Below, in pieces: positions 11,236-21,164 of a DNA stretch of 64,000 nt. The first letter of the stretch is position 1. Each line of letters opens with the position of its first letter. This stretch comes from Monodelphis domestica (Eukaryota > Chordata > Mammalia > Didelphimorphia > Didelphidae). A program made the position numbers and the translations under genes. The DNA is taken from the NCBI RefSeq assembly GCF_027887165.1, contig NC_077232.1, positions 10,416,257 through 10,480,256 on the forward strand. Reading direction: 5' to 3'. The notes under the pieces were generated by a model, which was not told where the DNA came from, ran no database searches, and saw nothing but the letters and a program-made list of their open reading frames with translations.

Positions 11236-12489
11236 GGGGGGAGGCCAAAGGGCTCCAGCTCACATTCCCCAAGTATCTTCAGTTCCTTTTTAGGAGGACC
11301 TGGTCCTAAAAGGATTACTCACTCACACAAAGATTCAACTACATTTTCAAAAACAAAATCTCTAAGTATAGGAAGCAGAGACCAGGGCCATACTAACCTA
11401 TCCTCTCTGCTAGTGGGGAGCCTGAACTCTGAAACCCCCCCATCAGCCTTCTGGTACTCTTTTTCCTACTTGAATGGCCGAGCAAAGGAGAATCCTCAAG
11501 CACACCCCCATCGCACACCCCACATAGTCTCTCACCCACATACTCCTGTCTCGAGTTTCTCTCTGGGCCAGCTAACCAAGTGAAAGCTTGAGGCTGTGGC
11601 TCTGGGAGGAGGACACAGGAATCTCCCTCCCAGTCTCTTCCCTGCCCTGCAATCCTGGAGAAGAGATGGGAAATGCCTTCTGCAGCCTCCCCTTAAACAA
11701 GTTAATTCCTTTTTTAAATGTGGCCCCTGGGGAGGGCTTAGAAGGACCTCAGGTCCCTTTGCATTTGTGACACACAGTCATCTTTAAAGGAAAATGCTCC
11801 AAAGGCCTTGGCCTCATGGGAAGGAACGTCCAGACTCTCTCCCTCCTCAGAGGAGATAAGGGAGAAGCTGAGCAAGGCCTTTGGAAGGTGTCCCCAGTTC
11901 AGTTCCACCAATCCAAACAGGCTTCCTCTTCCCAGTCTAGCATTGGCCCCCTACGGCCAGTGGCAGGAAGTCTATGCACACTCCCTTAAGCATCTACCAC
12001 CTCCCCAGAGGGAAGGAGGCTCCCCAGCCCTCTCCCCACAGTATTGATTCTGACAGAAGGGAAGGCTTTAAAAAACTGGCTAGAGTCCATCTAGAGGAAG
12101 TCGTGATCTTAAAGAAATGACTGGTCCTGCTTAAGGATGTCTTTATAAATTCTGTTTTGCACAGTCTCCCCAGTTAGGCTGGGAGCTTCTGAGAGGCAAG
12201 GTTATCTCTTGCGTCTCTCTATATCCCCGGCCTGACACAGAGTGACTCACCCTCACACAGATGGAGTGTCCTGTGCTGGCTTACTTAGTACAGAGGATAT
12301 GTTAAAAAACTAAATAAATAATTGCTGAGCCACGACCCTGGGAAAGGGGTTGAAGTAAAGGTTCATCTCCCACCCATCCATGACAAAGTTGATGCAGAAC
12401 ATGGTTGAGTCTAATGCTGGATGGGCTGTGGACAACCAGGCTCCCTTTGCCTGCACTCTACTGCTGCACCGAGATCAAAGAGGAGAAAG

Positions 12490-12965
12490 GATAGTACTAG
12501 ACATAGAGATTATCGATAAGCATGCATGACCCATGTGCGTAACAATAAGTGATATTTAGAGTAGCTCTTTTTGTAGCAGAAAAGAATGGACATTAAAGAA
12601 GTGCCCAGCAATTACTGAATGACAACACATTTTGGTATATGAAGAAATGGAAATACTAGTGTGCCACACGTAAGAAAGGATAAAAAGGAGGGCTTCAGAG
12701 AATCCTGGAAAGACCTGGACAGAGTGATGCGGAGTGAAGTGAGCAGAACCACTTTATCACAGTAACAGCAATATGGTCAAGACAAATCACTCTGAAAGAC
12801 ATCAGCACCCTAATTAACGTGGTGCCCAAACAAGACTCAAAGGGACCAGCATGAGACAGGCATTTGGGCCAACTTGTTACTAGGCTTTTGGTTTTTGTTT
12901 TCTTTTTCCAGTGGAGAGAATGAGAGAGAAAATAAATGCCTTTCAACTGAAAAACAGTTTAAAAA
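12490..12965 (+). mobile_element. Unassigned marsupial interspersed repeat
   Basis: The block containing GAGTGAAGTGAGCAGAACCA followed by ACAGTAACAGCAATATGG resembles the sequence at 26165-26260, so it is repeated within the window. It ends A-rich. I recall this text as common in marsupial genomes but cannot assign the family. Confidence 0.5.
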
Positions 12966-13440
12966 ATTAATTGGCTCACAGCTGCCCCTGACTCCATCTG
13001 GAATAGGGAAGGATGATGATTCCTTTATAAAGTGAAAACTAAATCAAAGCCAGCACTTGGGGCCAGTGAAGGAAGAGACCATTTGGGGCAGGGTCTGTGG
13101 CCAACACCATACTTTGGAATGGATCCTCGGGGCAAGAGGGAAGCCGAGGAGCTTCCAGAAGGACCTGCCATGGTGAACGCCTAGAATGTGGGCACCTGCT
13201 TTGGCAGTGCTAGAAGTAGGAATGATTGCAATGGCTCAGCCAAGAGGAAATGAGGGCACAGATGGGACAGCTGTTCCAGAGGCAGCATCAATAGGGTTTG
13301 GTATAAGGGAGCAGGGAGAGAGAGAGGCAGAAGAGAGGATGGCCAGATGGTGGTGCCCTTGGCAGGGGGTTAGGAAGAAGGGTGGGTTTGTGAACAAAGA
13401 ATTCCATCTGGTTCTCCTCAATGGGAGATACTTTCAGTAC

Positions 13441-13572
13441 ATATAAGGAAGAGAGGGAAGAATAGAAGGAGGGAGGAAGGAAGAGAAGGAGGGAGGAAGA
13501 GAGAAAGAAAAGGAGGAAGGAAGAGGAGGGAGGGAGCAAAGAAAGGAAGGAGGAATGGAGAGAGGGAAGGGC
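13441..13572. repeat. Purine-rich GGAA/GGAG low-complexity tract
   Basis: About 130 bp of imperfect AGGAAGGA/GAGGGAGG repeats, all purine on the plus strand. Confidence 0.85.
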
Positions 13573-13805
13573 TAATTAATTAAGCACCCTCTGCATTCCA
13601 GGTACTTTGCCAAGTGCTTTACAAATACTACTGAATTTGACCCTCTCAACCAGGTAGGTGCTATTATTAACTTATTTTACAGCTAAGGAAACAGAGGCAG
13701 TCAGAAGTTAAGTGACTTGCCCAGGGTCACACAACTAATAATTACTTGAGGCCAGACTCAAGTCTTCCTGATTCCAGGCCTAAGATTCTCTTCACTGCTG
13801 CCTAA
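13573..13805 (-). mobile_element. MIR-like CORE-SINE
   Basis: Reverse MIR order: GCCAAGTGCTTTACAAATAC, ATTTTACAGCTAAGGAAACA, AAGTTAAGTGACTTGCCCAG, GATTCCAGGCC. Confidence 0.85.
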
Positions 13806-13954
13806 GCAGTTTGGGGAGGACTGCCTGGAACTCAGGAAAGCCCTGGGGCTGAACAGACAGCTCTGGGAATCCTCTGCACAAAGGTGACAATTAAAGCTAG
13901 GGGAGAAGACTGAGGGCTCAGGAAAGGGGGGGGGGGGGGAGGATAGGAGGCAGT

Positions 13955-14110
13955 GCTGCCTAGTGAGCTAAGCATTAGATGACTTCAGGGAGATCTAAAC
14001 TTAGACCCTGTCTCAACTCTTTGATGCTGAGCAAATCCCTTTACTCTCTCTGAATTTGTTTTCTCATCTGTAAAATGGGGATAATGACAGCATCTGTGCC
14101 AGGGGAGCAA
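13955..14110 (+). mobile_element. MIR-like CORE-SINE
   Basis: Plus copy with CTAGTGAGCTAAGCATTAG and TTTGTTTTCTCATCTGTAAA, ending near CATCTGTGCCAGG. Confidence 0.7.
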
Positions 14111-14371
14111 TTCTTGCCCTCCAGAAGGGGGCATGTTTACCTCTGCTGGGTCTGAGAACATGACTACATCTTGAGTCAGGTAGGCAGGCAGCAAGTATTA
14201 ATGAAGGGCTTACAGAGGGCCAAGCACTGGGCTGAATGCTGGGGATACAAATACAGACTAATAGGAAGCCAAACCTGCCCTCCAGAAGCTTACATCGAAA
14301 GGGAAAAGCCAACAGCTGCAGCATGGCAGCCAAGCCAGGGGCAATCCGGCAGGATCAGAAACAGCTCTCTG

Positions 14372-14525
14372 GAGCAGCTGGGTGGCTCAGTGGATGGAAA
14401 GCCAGGCTTAGAGAGGTCCTGGGTTCAAATGTGGCCTCAGATACTTCCTAGCTGGGTGACCCTGGACCAGTCATTTAACCCCAACTGCCTATCCCTCCCT
14501 GTGCTTCTGCCTTTAGAATATAAAA
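14372..14525 (+). mobile_element. tRNA-derived marsupial SINE
   Basis: Plus copy: GCAGCTGGGTGGCTCAGTGG, GGTCCTGGGTTCAAATGTGG, ACTTCCTAGCTGGGTGACCC, CTTCTGCCTTTAG. Confidence 0.85.
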
Positions 14526-14699
14526 TGATCTGAGGCCAGACTTGGGTTTTCCTGACTCCAGGCCTGATGTTCTCTTACCACCTGTCAATGTGGAATCTAG
14601 AAGCCCCCAAACTTGTAGCCTGGAAAGATTTAATGACCTCCCAGTTTACTTAGCTTAAAGGTGAAAGTCCCAGGTTTGACCTCGTCACATGTTTAGAAG

Positions 14700-14818
14700 G
14701 GAGAGAAGGAAGGAAGGAAGGAAGGAAGGAAGGAAGGAAGGAAGGAAGGAAGGAAGGAAGGAAGGAAGGAAGGAAGGAAGGAAGGAAGGAAGGAAGGAAG
14801 GAAGGAAGGAAGGAAGAG
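14700..14818 (+). repeat. (GGAA)n microsatellite
   Basis: About 28 nearly perfect AAGG units. On the complementary strand it reads TTCC. Likely length-polymorphic. Confidence 0.97.
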
Positions 14819-16057
14819 AGGTTGGAGAGGAATGAAGCATGGCTGGCCTGGGATGGAGGCCAGGGAAATCACATACCAAATGGGAAGTTTTAACAAGAGA
14901 CTGCCAAAGTCCCAAAATGTCCCAAGGAGGGCTGGGCAGGAGCGGGTTCCAATCTTGCCTCTTTCCCTAGCCCTCTCTCCCCATAACCTCAGGAAAGTCA
15001 CTTAGCCCCAAGCTTCAGGCCCTTCTTGGCTCAGTGGCCAGCTCAGCCACAAGCCCTCCACCAGATCTGACCCTCAGAGGTCAGCCCGCAGCCCTCTTCC
15101 ATAAGGGAACCAGCCCAGTGGGGCAGAGGAGCTGGGTGTTAAACTGTCGGGGCCATCATTTCTCTTCCTAGAAATCACCAAAGGACCCATCCGGCTTGGC
15201 TTAGGTTTTGGGCATTATCTAGGCTGAAGAAAGAGCTGGTAAAAATTCAAAGGAGGCCGATAACAATGGCCAGGGGCCCAGGGCAGGCTCTCCCCCAAAG
15301 TTAAACATTTACCAGCCCATCCCTGGGGCAATCCCTTACTAGGAGGGCTCCCAGCAGGGGACGGAACGTTCTGCTCTGGGCCCCTCAGCTCCTTCTCTAA
15401 GTGTTCCAGTACTTTCTGGGCCCAGAGCCGGAGACAAAAAAAAGAAAAAGCCCAAACCGGGGCTACTCCCTATTTTCATTCCAAAGGGGAAGCCCACATG
15501 CAAATAACTGTGCATTGGAGAAGAAATAGAAGGACCCTACCAAGGGGAAGGAATGTGGGGCTGGTCCAGGAGGGGCCCGGAAATGCCTTTGAAGAGTGGA
15601 GGAAGCTGGGAAAGGAGGAGGGGGAGGGGAGGGCCCATGCAAATCTGGATGTGGAGTCTGGAAATGTGCCATATCCCGGAGGAGGGGGGGGTAAGAACTG
15701 AGAGGCAGGACATGGTGAATCCTATGAAGGGCTTTAAATGTCCAAAAGAAGGTTTTCTATTTGATCTTGGCGGCAAGTGGGAGCTACTGGAGGTTACTGA
15801 GTGGAGGAGGTGACCTGAGCTTTAGGAAACTCTATTGCAAGCAAAGGATGGATTGGAGGGGGGAGAAACAAGGGAAGGGGGCGCAAAGAAAGGCTATTAA
15901 AACAGTCTGGGAAAGGGGTGACCATGGCCTGAGCTTGGGCAGCAACTACTGGATAGGAGAAGAGATGAGAAATGTGGCAAAGGGGAAAACAAGATTTTGT
16001 GAGTGGGGGATAGCCCAGCGGCCAAAACACAAGGTAAAGGTTTGGGTTGTTTTGTTT

Positions 16058-16660
16058 TTTTTAAAAACCCTTACCTTCCGTCTTGGAGTCAATACTGTGT
16101 ATTGGCTCCAAGGCAGAAGAGTGGTAAGGGCTAGGCAATGGGGGTCAAGTGACTTGCCCAGGGTCACACAGCTGAGTGGCTGAGGCCAGATTTGAACCTA
16201 GGACCTCCCGTCTCTAGGCCTGGCTCTCAATCCACTGAGCTACCCAGCTGCCCCCTGGGTTGTTTTTTTAATTTACCTTGAGTCTTGGAATCAATACTAT
16301 TTATTAGTTCTAAGGCGGAAGAGCAGTCAGGCAAATGGGGGTTAAGTGACTTGCCCAGGGTCACCCACATTTGAACCTCAGACCTCTCTTCTCCAGACCT
16401 GGCTCTTAATCTACTGAACCACCTCGTTGCCCCTGGTAAGGACTAAAAAGTAAAAAAGAAGGGGGCAGCTGGGTGGCTCAGAGGATGGAGAGCCAGGCCC
16501 AGAGATGGGAGGTTTGGGGTTCAAATGTGGCTTCAGATGCTTCCCAGCCACAGCACCCTGGGCAAGTCTCTTAACAGCCCCTGTCCAGCCCTCATTGCTC
16601 TTCTGCCCTGGAGCCAATCCTTAGCATCCATTCTAGGGAAAAGGGCTAAGTTTTCGGCCA
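16058..16660. mobile_element. Cluster of three tRNA-derived SINEs
   Basis: Two reverse copies (about 16062-16255 and 16265-16435) are followed by one forward copy (about 16462-16650). The first is almost full length: CTTACCTTCCGTCTTGGAGT ... CTACCCAGCTGCCCC. A further forward remnant begins near 16676 (GGCAGCTGGGTCGTCCAGTG). Confidence 0.85.
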
Positions 16661-17033
16661 TTAGTTATGCCAGGTAGGCAGCTGGGTCGTCCAGTGGTCA
16701 GGGCACGGGGCTTCCTGGGGTTTCCGATCTGGCCTCCGAGACTCGCTAGCTGCGTGCCTGGACAAGTCACCACCCCAGTTGGCAGCCTTTCAGGGCTTGG
16801 GGCCTGAGGCCGGGCTAACAACAAACCAGGGAGAAGAGCCATCGGGCCTTGGTCCAGCTCAGGCCCGCCTCTTCCTGCCCCCATTTGGAGCGCTTTGTCC
16901 GTTTCCTCTCCAGCTCATTTTACACGTGAGGAAACGGAGGCAAGCAGACACAGCTGGGAAGCCTCAGAGGCTAGATTGGCACTCAGGAAGGAGGAAGTCT
17001 TCTGCCTCCAGGCCTGGGGCGCTCCCCCACGGC

Positions 17034-17048
17034 AGCGCCACCTAGCGG
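17034..17048 (-). promoter_or_regulatory. CTCF-type motif
   Basis: The minus strand reads CCGCTAGGTGGCGCT, which agrees with the CTCF core consensus at every informative position. It lies about 1.4 kb upstream of SNHG1, between it and the SLC3A2 promoter. Occupancy cannot be seen from sequence. Confidence 0.6.
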
Positions 17049-17987
17049 CAGAAAAATCCCGCCCGAGGAGGATGGAAGAGGGCTGTCATGTGATTTGCTA
17101 GAGCGGCCCTTAGGTGGAATTCGGCCCCACAGTGTGGAACTAAAGAGGGCGGGAGGAAGGCTTCTTGGGGAGGCGGAGATGTGGCCCTGGAGGCAGCCCA
17201 AAGACGGGGGGGAGGGGCAATCTTCGTGTAAAGACTGGCCGCCGGGGGATCGCTTGGGCCACCTCTGGGGGGGCGACAGGTCCAAAGGCTTCGGGCTGCT
17301 AATGGCCTGAGGTCCGGGGAAGAAACTGCCAGCGGTCAGCACCCCCGACTAGTTTCCTTCTAGGACAGGGGAGGCAGCGTGGTGGAGGCGCCAGTCTGAG
17401 GACCTCGACCTCCTCCCCTACGAAATGGTAGGGGAGGGCTCGGCTCCCCTCCCCCTCCTCACCACCCCTCCCGTCCCAGAGAATTCGGGGCGTCTCCTAC
17501 GGAGCCCTCCTCTCCCTAGCCCCGCCCCTCTGGCATTTCCTCGAGTGTGCACGCCTTCTCCCCGACCCGGGGCAGGCTGGTGCCTCTCCAGGCTGCCCCG
17601 CAAAGGACTCAATGTACCCCAAGGACCCGCTTTCTGCCTAGACTCCACTCCCTGAGGGCAGGTGCTTCTCCAGGCTCCCCCCACCTCCAAAAGCGCTTGG
17701 AGTCTGTTCTGTGTACATGCTGTCCGCCTGGCCTGTAAGCTCCCTGGGGGCAGGCACAGTGTCAGTTTCCCAGCCCTTAGCCTGGCAATAGTAGGGAATG
17801 CTTGTGAGGTTGAACTGCAATGACTTCCGAGAGGCAAAGGCGAGGAGGAGGCGCATTCGCGATGGGAGGCACAGCCTGAGCAAAGGCTGGGAGGCTGCCT
17901 ACAGGGCGGGCACACCCAGAGTCCTCCGAGGACCTTACTCGGGAACCATCCGTGGCTGCCTCTCGCCCCCCGCAGCAGCCCAAGTAC

Positions 17988-18111
17988 CTGAGCCACTGCC
18001 GTTGCTGTCCCGGTCCCGGAGACCCAGGAAGCGCACGGCCGCGGCCGCAGCCATAGCCCGGGGCCGGGGGAAGCTGAGCTTGAGCTGCGGGGAGCGGGGC
18101 CGGCGATCCAT
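17988..18111 (-). CDS. SLC3A2: Candidate upstream coding first exon of a long SLC3A2 isoform
   Basis: On the minus strand an ATG at 18111 opens a frame beginning MDRRPRSPQLKLSF. It runs 124 nt to a CAG|GTACTT donor (GT at 17987-17986). Joined to the SLC3A2 acceptor at 5811, the 32 nt before the usual ATG stay open (GETEALAAHAT) and in frame, giving a 52-aa N-terminal extension. Human and mouse SLC3A2 have long isoforms whose first exon starts beside SNHG1. The predicted peptide is not clearly similar to those mammalian extensions, and stop codons are rare by chance in such GC-rich DNA, so this is a candidate only. Confidence 0.4.
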
Positions 18112-18149
18112 AGAGGTAGCTTAAGTTAGGAAATCTCACTCCTACGTGC

Positions 18150-18460
18150 CCGCCAGGCCCCACGGCGACCTTCTGCGCATGTCAGGCGGGCACGCGGGCC
18201 GGCCGGCGGGTGATGCGCGCGTGCGCATGCACCGCGCAGGTAACGGACGGGCCGCGCGCTCCCCTCCCCACCTCGGCCCCGACTGCGCAGGTGTATACGG
18301 CGCGAGCCTTGCTCGCTCATTTCTTCGTTCGTCCTTTCTATCCCGGCGCCCGAGCGGCCCCGCCGAAAGAGACCGGTGCGCATGCGCCCCTCTATCCCCG
18401 CCACCATCCCATGAGCCCTTGCGAGCCTGTATTTAAGCTCCTCGCCGCGACTCGTTCGTC
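18150..18460. promoter_or_regulatory. CpG-rich promoter of SNHG1, probably bidirectional
   Basis: Dense CpG with NRF1-type palindromes (GCGCATGC at about 18223-18230, GCGCATGCGC at about 18378-18387). A weak TATTTAAG lies near 18430, about 30 nt before the pyrimidine start CCTCTTTTG at 18460. The candidate distal SLC3A2 exon starts on the other strand at 18111. Human SNHG1 and SLC3A2 are also head to head here. Confidence 0.65.
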
Positions 18461-18867
18461 CTCTTTTGTCGGCGGCGGTGAGTAAGCTTCTGTTCGTATT
18501 GGGTTGGGCGGGCGAAGAGGGAGGACCGGGACAGGTCTTTAATTTGGTTTCTCCTGGGATTCCACTAGGGCTTTCCATTTCTTCCCAACTTCGTCGCCTA
18601 TGCTAGCGGCCCTGCTCGGGCCTTCCTGGCGCCGCGGCAGCCCCTCGGTCCGGGCTCCTGGGGCACATGCGCGTTGCCTAGCCGCCGTTGGGGGAGGGAA
18701 GCGGTCGGCGCGAGCGGAAGCGTCAGTCGGGCAGAGGCGCGCTGGCTCCATTTGTTCCTGGAAGCTTCTACCCGAATAGGGAGCGGTCCTGGATTTGCTT
18801 TCCTGGCACCCAACCCTCTGCCCGCCCAGCGCTTCTACTCGAGGGACGGGAGACAAGTGCTGGGGTC

Positions 18868-18936
18868 CCTCGGTGATGAGACCTATCACAGACCTGTACT
18901 GATACTCTGTGAGGACAAGAGAAACTCCTGAGGGGG
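18868..18936 (+). ncRNA. SNORD25: SNORD25 (U25), box C/D snoRNA
   Basis: C box GTGATGA at 18873-18879; D box CTGA at 18928-18931; flanks CCCT/AGGG pair. The element CACAGACCTGTA just before D' (18899-18902) pairs with 18S rRNA TACAGGTCTGTG. The fifth pair falls on the G known as Gm1490, the U25 target. It is in SNHG1 intron 1. Confidence 0.95.
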
Positions 18937-19110
18937 AGCCTGCGCCCCCAGCGCCCCGCTTCCTTTCCTTCTCAGCACCTCTAACGTCTGTTTTCTCCCG
19001 CAGGAGGCCCCGGAGCTGCCCTCCTGTCCTGGCATTGGTGAGTGATTGGGAGCTGGCTAGCCGGCTAGTCAGCCACACGTGGGCAAGAGCAGCAGGCCCT
19101 GGGGGGGGTG

Positions 19111-19188
19111 TGCTACGAGGATGATTTGGACATGGAATTCTCTCTTGCTGATGGGTCAGTGGAGAAAGCTATGACGTCCTGAGTAGCC
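19111..19188 (+). ncRNA. SNORD26: SNORD26 (U26), box C/D snoRNA
   Basis: GCTAC (19112-19116) and GTAGC (19183-19187) form the terminal stem around a GATGATT C box and a CTGA D box at 19179-19182; D' is CTGA at 19148-19151. The identity comes from the text and from its position between U25 and U27. It lies 147 nt before the next exon, further than the others. SNHG1 intron 2. Confidence 0.88.
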
Positions 19189-19482
19189 TGCCTAGGGAGT
19201 GAGCACTGCTGGTGGGGGAGGGCTGATCCTGAGACTTGAACCCAGCCACAGACTCCATGCTCCTAGGGTGGAGAAGGCCTGCGATAGAAGGGTTTGCTTC
19301 CTCGAGGAAAACCATCCTTTTACTGTGTTTTGTAGGTTAGGGTTCGTCCAGGAGACCTTCCAGACCAGGTGATGGAGGCTTGCTTGGATTATTCTCCAGC
19401 TGTCTGGGTAAGTGTCCTTGATTGATCCCTAATTCTGTTTATTCCAGTGGAAGATCAGGGCTAGGATTTTAGGCTTGCTGTT

Positions 19483-19561
19483 GCCCACATTGTGATGAGT
19501 GTTAAACGACAAGCATATGGCTGAATATTTTTGATGCCATCTTTTCTTCTGAGAAGTGGGC
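19483..19561 (+). ncRNA. SNORD27: SNORD27 (U27), box C/D snoRNA
   Basis: C box GTGATGA at 19492-19498, D box CTGA at 19549-19552, terminal stem CCCAC/GTGGG. GACAAGCATATGG before D' pairs with the 5' end of 18S rRNA. The fifth position from the box falls on A27, the known U27 methylation site. SNHG1 intron 3. Confidence 0.95.
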
Positions 19562-19794
19562 AGGCCTCTTTGTTAGAGGGCAAATCGGACACTTAGCAAG
19601 TACATGTAATGTCTTATTTCTGTCTCTAGGCTTCCTTTTCTTTGGATGAGACCTGAAAGTGTTGCAGGTAATTATGAAAGAAAATGGGTTTGGAGTGGGG
19701 GTGTCTGGCTTCTCAGAAACTGGAAGGAGAGGCGGCCCTTGCTGTGCTGCTGCTTGGGGTCTCTGAGAAACCATGGGATAATCTTTTAGTCTCA

Positions 19795-19875
19795 CTGTCA
19801 GATGATTTGAATCTTGGCTTACTGATGCTCTATGAGGGTCCACATTCTTATAGCATGTTAGAGTTCTGATGGCAG
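19795..19875 (+). ncRNA. SNORD28: SNORD28 (U28), box C/D snoRNA
   Basis: CTGTCA (19795-19800) and TGGCAG (19870-19875) close the terminal stem; C box AGATGATT; D box CTGA at 19866-19869. AGCATGTTAGAGTT before D pairs, with G-U pairs, with 18S GACTCTGGCATGCT. The fifth nucleotide is C1391, the known U28 target. SNHG1 intron 4. Confidence 0.93.
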
Positions 19876-20038
19876 CTCCTGTTGTTAAACAGTGTCTGCA
19901 TCTGTCTCTATCCCTCTGACCCCTCCATTTCCCTCCCTCTCTCCCAGATCTCCTTGAGCCGTGCTATCTTCACCCTTCTCCTTAGTAAGTAAGTTTTCTC
20001 TCATAGTCACTGCCCTTTGCTTGCCTCTCTGAGCCCTT

Positions 20039-20130
20039 GGTTTGAGTTGATGATGTGGGCATGAGCCCATTACCTGATGGACGACATGAGTCTTATGGCA
20101 TTCTTTGAGTCACCAAAGCCCTGATCAACC
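20039..20130 (+). ncRNA. Unrecognised box C/D snoRNA in SNHG1 intron 5
   Basis: C box TTGATGA at 20047-20053 and D box CTGA at 20121-20124. The terminal stem is GGTT(T)GA (20039-20045) with TCAACC (20125-20130). An internal CTGA (20074-20077) may be D'. The 14 nt touching the D box (20107-20120, GAGTCACCAAAGCC) are perfectly complementary to GGCTTTGGTGACTC in the 5' domain of 18S rRNA. By the D-box-plus-five rule the target is the second U of GGCUUU. It ends 74 nt before the exon at 20205, as expected for an intronic C/D snoRNA. I know of no human snoRNA or methylation for that site, though this is from memory. Confidence 0.8.
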
Positions 20131-20295
20131 AGAGGGGGCAGCAGTCGCCATGACCAGCTGCCTTCAAGCTATTTCCTAACCTGCTAATATATATCATCCA
20201 TTAGGGGGACATGCTGGCTACTGGAACAGCTCCAGGCTGAGAAGAGGAGGGTGTAAGTAATCTTCCTTTGTGCTTCATTTGCTTTAGTGTTCCCT

Positions 20296-20425
20296 GGTAC
20301 CCATGAGGAAAGCAAACAAATGTCTTAACCCCAGTCCTGGCCCCAGAGCCAGTAATGGTGAACCCACTGGGGCTGGCTGGGGGAAAAGAGGAAGCCCTGT
20401 TCCTGAAGGAACTGTCTGAGGTACA
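20296..20425 (+). ncRNA. Second SNORD22 (U22)-like copy
   Basis: It shares with the U22 at 21625-21751 the blocks GGTACCCA, TGTCTTA, CCCCAGA, GTGAACCCACTGGGGCTGGC (the other copy has TTGAACCC...) and AACTGTCTGAGG. C box ATGAGGA, D box CTGA at 20416-20419, terminal stem TACC/GGTA flanked by CCTG/CAGG. It is the only snoRNA in SNHG1 intron 6 and ends 77 nt before the next exon. It lies between the U28 and U29 introns, where human has none that I know of. Confidence 0.85.
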
Positions 20426-20591
20426 CAGGAGTAGTCGGTCCTGTGGAGAAGGGTCTGGGAGGAGGCAGGCAGCACTGTTAACTGCCAACATTTCTGTTTC
20501 AGGCTTCACAGCTTGTTTGCTTGCTGTTGACTGGCAGCTTCTTGAGAAAAGGTTAGTCTGTTAATTAGCCAAGTGCTGGCCTTTGGGGTGT

Positions 20592-20664
20592 GGTTTCAAT
20601 GATGAGTCTAACTAGCTCACTATGATTTACATAAAATGAAAAGGCTTGAACATCTGAGAAACTG
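20592..20664 (+). ncRNA. SNORD29: SNORD29 (U29), box C/D snoRNA
   Basis: C box ATGATGA at 20599-20605, D box CTGA at 20654-20657, terminal stem GTTTC/GAAAC. CTAACTAGCTCACTATGA is the conserved U29 guide text (28S target in the family). SNHG1 intron 7. Confidence 0.93.
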
Positions 20665-20837
20665 TACCAAGGGGAAAGGGGGGCCCCCATGCCCTGTCAG
20701 GAATCTCATTGACCTTTTCTTTCAATAGGTCCTTTTAAGAGCTGCCTGGAGGACTAGCTGTGAGACCCAGCCATTGCTATGTGAGTAAGTACTTAGCCCT
20801 TTAGATTGGGGGAAGAAGGGGTCCTGGGTAATTTTGG

Positions 20838-20913
20838 GTCCTGAAATGATGCATTCATTGAAGAATCTCGTTCGTCTGAACCCCCCTGTTGAGACGTGCA
20901 CATCTGACCAGGA
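20838..20913 (+). ncRNA. SNORD30: SNORD30 (U30), box C/D snoRNA
   Basis: C box ATGATGC at 20846-20852, D box CTGA at 20904-20907, terminal stem CCTG/CAGG. GAATCTCGTTCGT before D' pairs with 18S ACGAACGAGACTC. The fifth base is A1383, the known U30 target, eight nt from the U28 site. SNHG1 intron 8. Confidence 0.95.
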
Positions 20914-21094
20914 AAGGGATACAAGGGGCAGGACTGGTGGCCTTAGAGAAAGAGTACAAACTACTCTTTTTTTTTTCTCAAAGTTGCAGGTTCCGACTCC
21001 TGACCTGGGGTAGCAGCAAGCAGGGCTGCACTGTCTATAGGTAAGTCTCCTGAGACAGCTGAGCTCCCACCCCATCACCAAGCCAGGGGCCTGC

Positions 21095-21164
21095 TCCCAC
21101 CAGTGATGAGACGATTACCGCCCCAGGCTGATTCCTGTGACTGATAGGTTGTTCTGAGTGGGTG
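21095..21164 (+). ncRNA. SNORD31: SNORD31 (U31), box C/D snoRNA
   Basis: C box GTGATGA at 21103-21109, D box CTGA at 21154-21157, terminal stem CCCAC/GTGGG. ATTACCGCCCCAGGCTGA holds the conserved U31 guide for 28S rRNA. SNHG1 intron 9. Confidence 0.94.

Noticed and set aside
14685-15001. Frames reading PSFLPSFLPSF
   Set aside because: Pure (GGAA)n microsatellite translation.
17418-18163. Other long minus-strand frames around the SNHG1 promoter
   Set aside because: CpG-island DNA has few stops. Only the short exon candidate 17988-18111 joins in frame to a known gene, so only that was kept.
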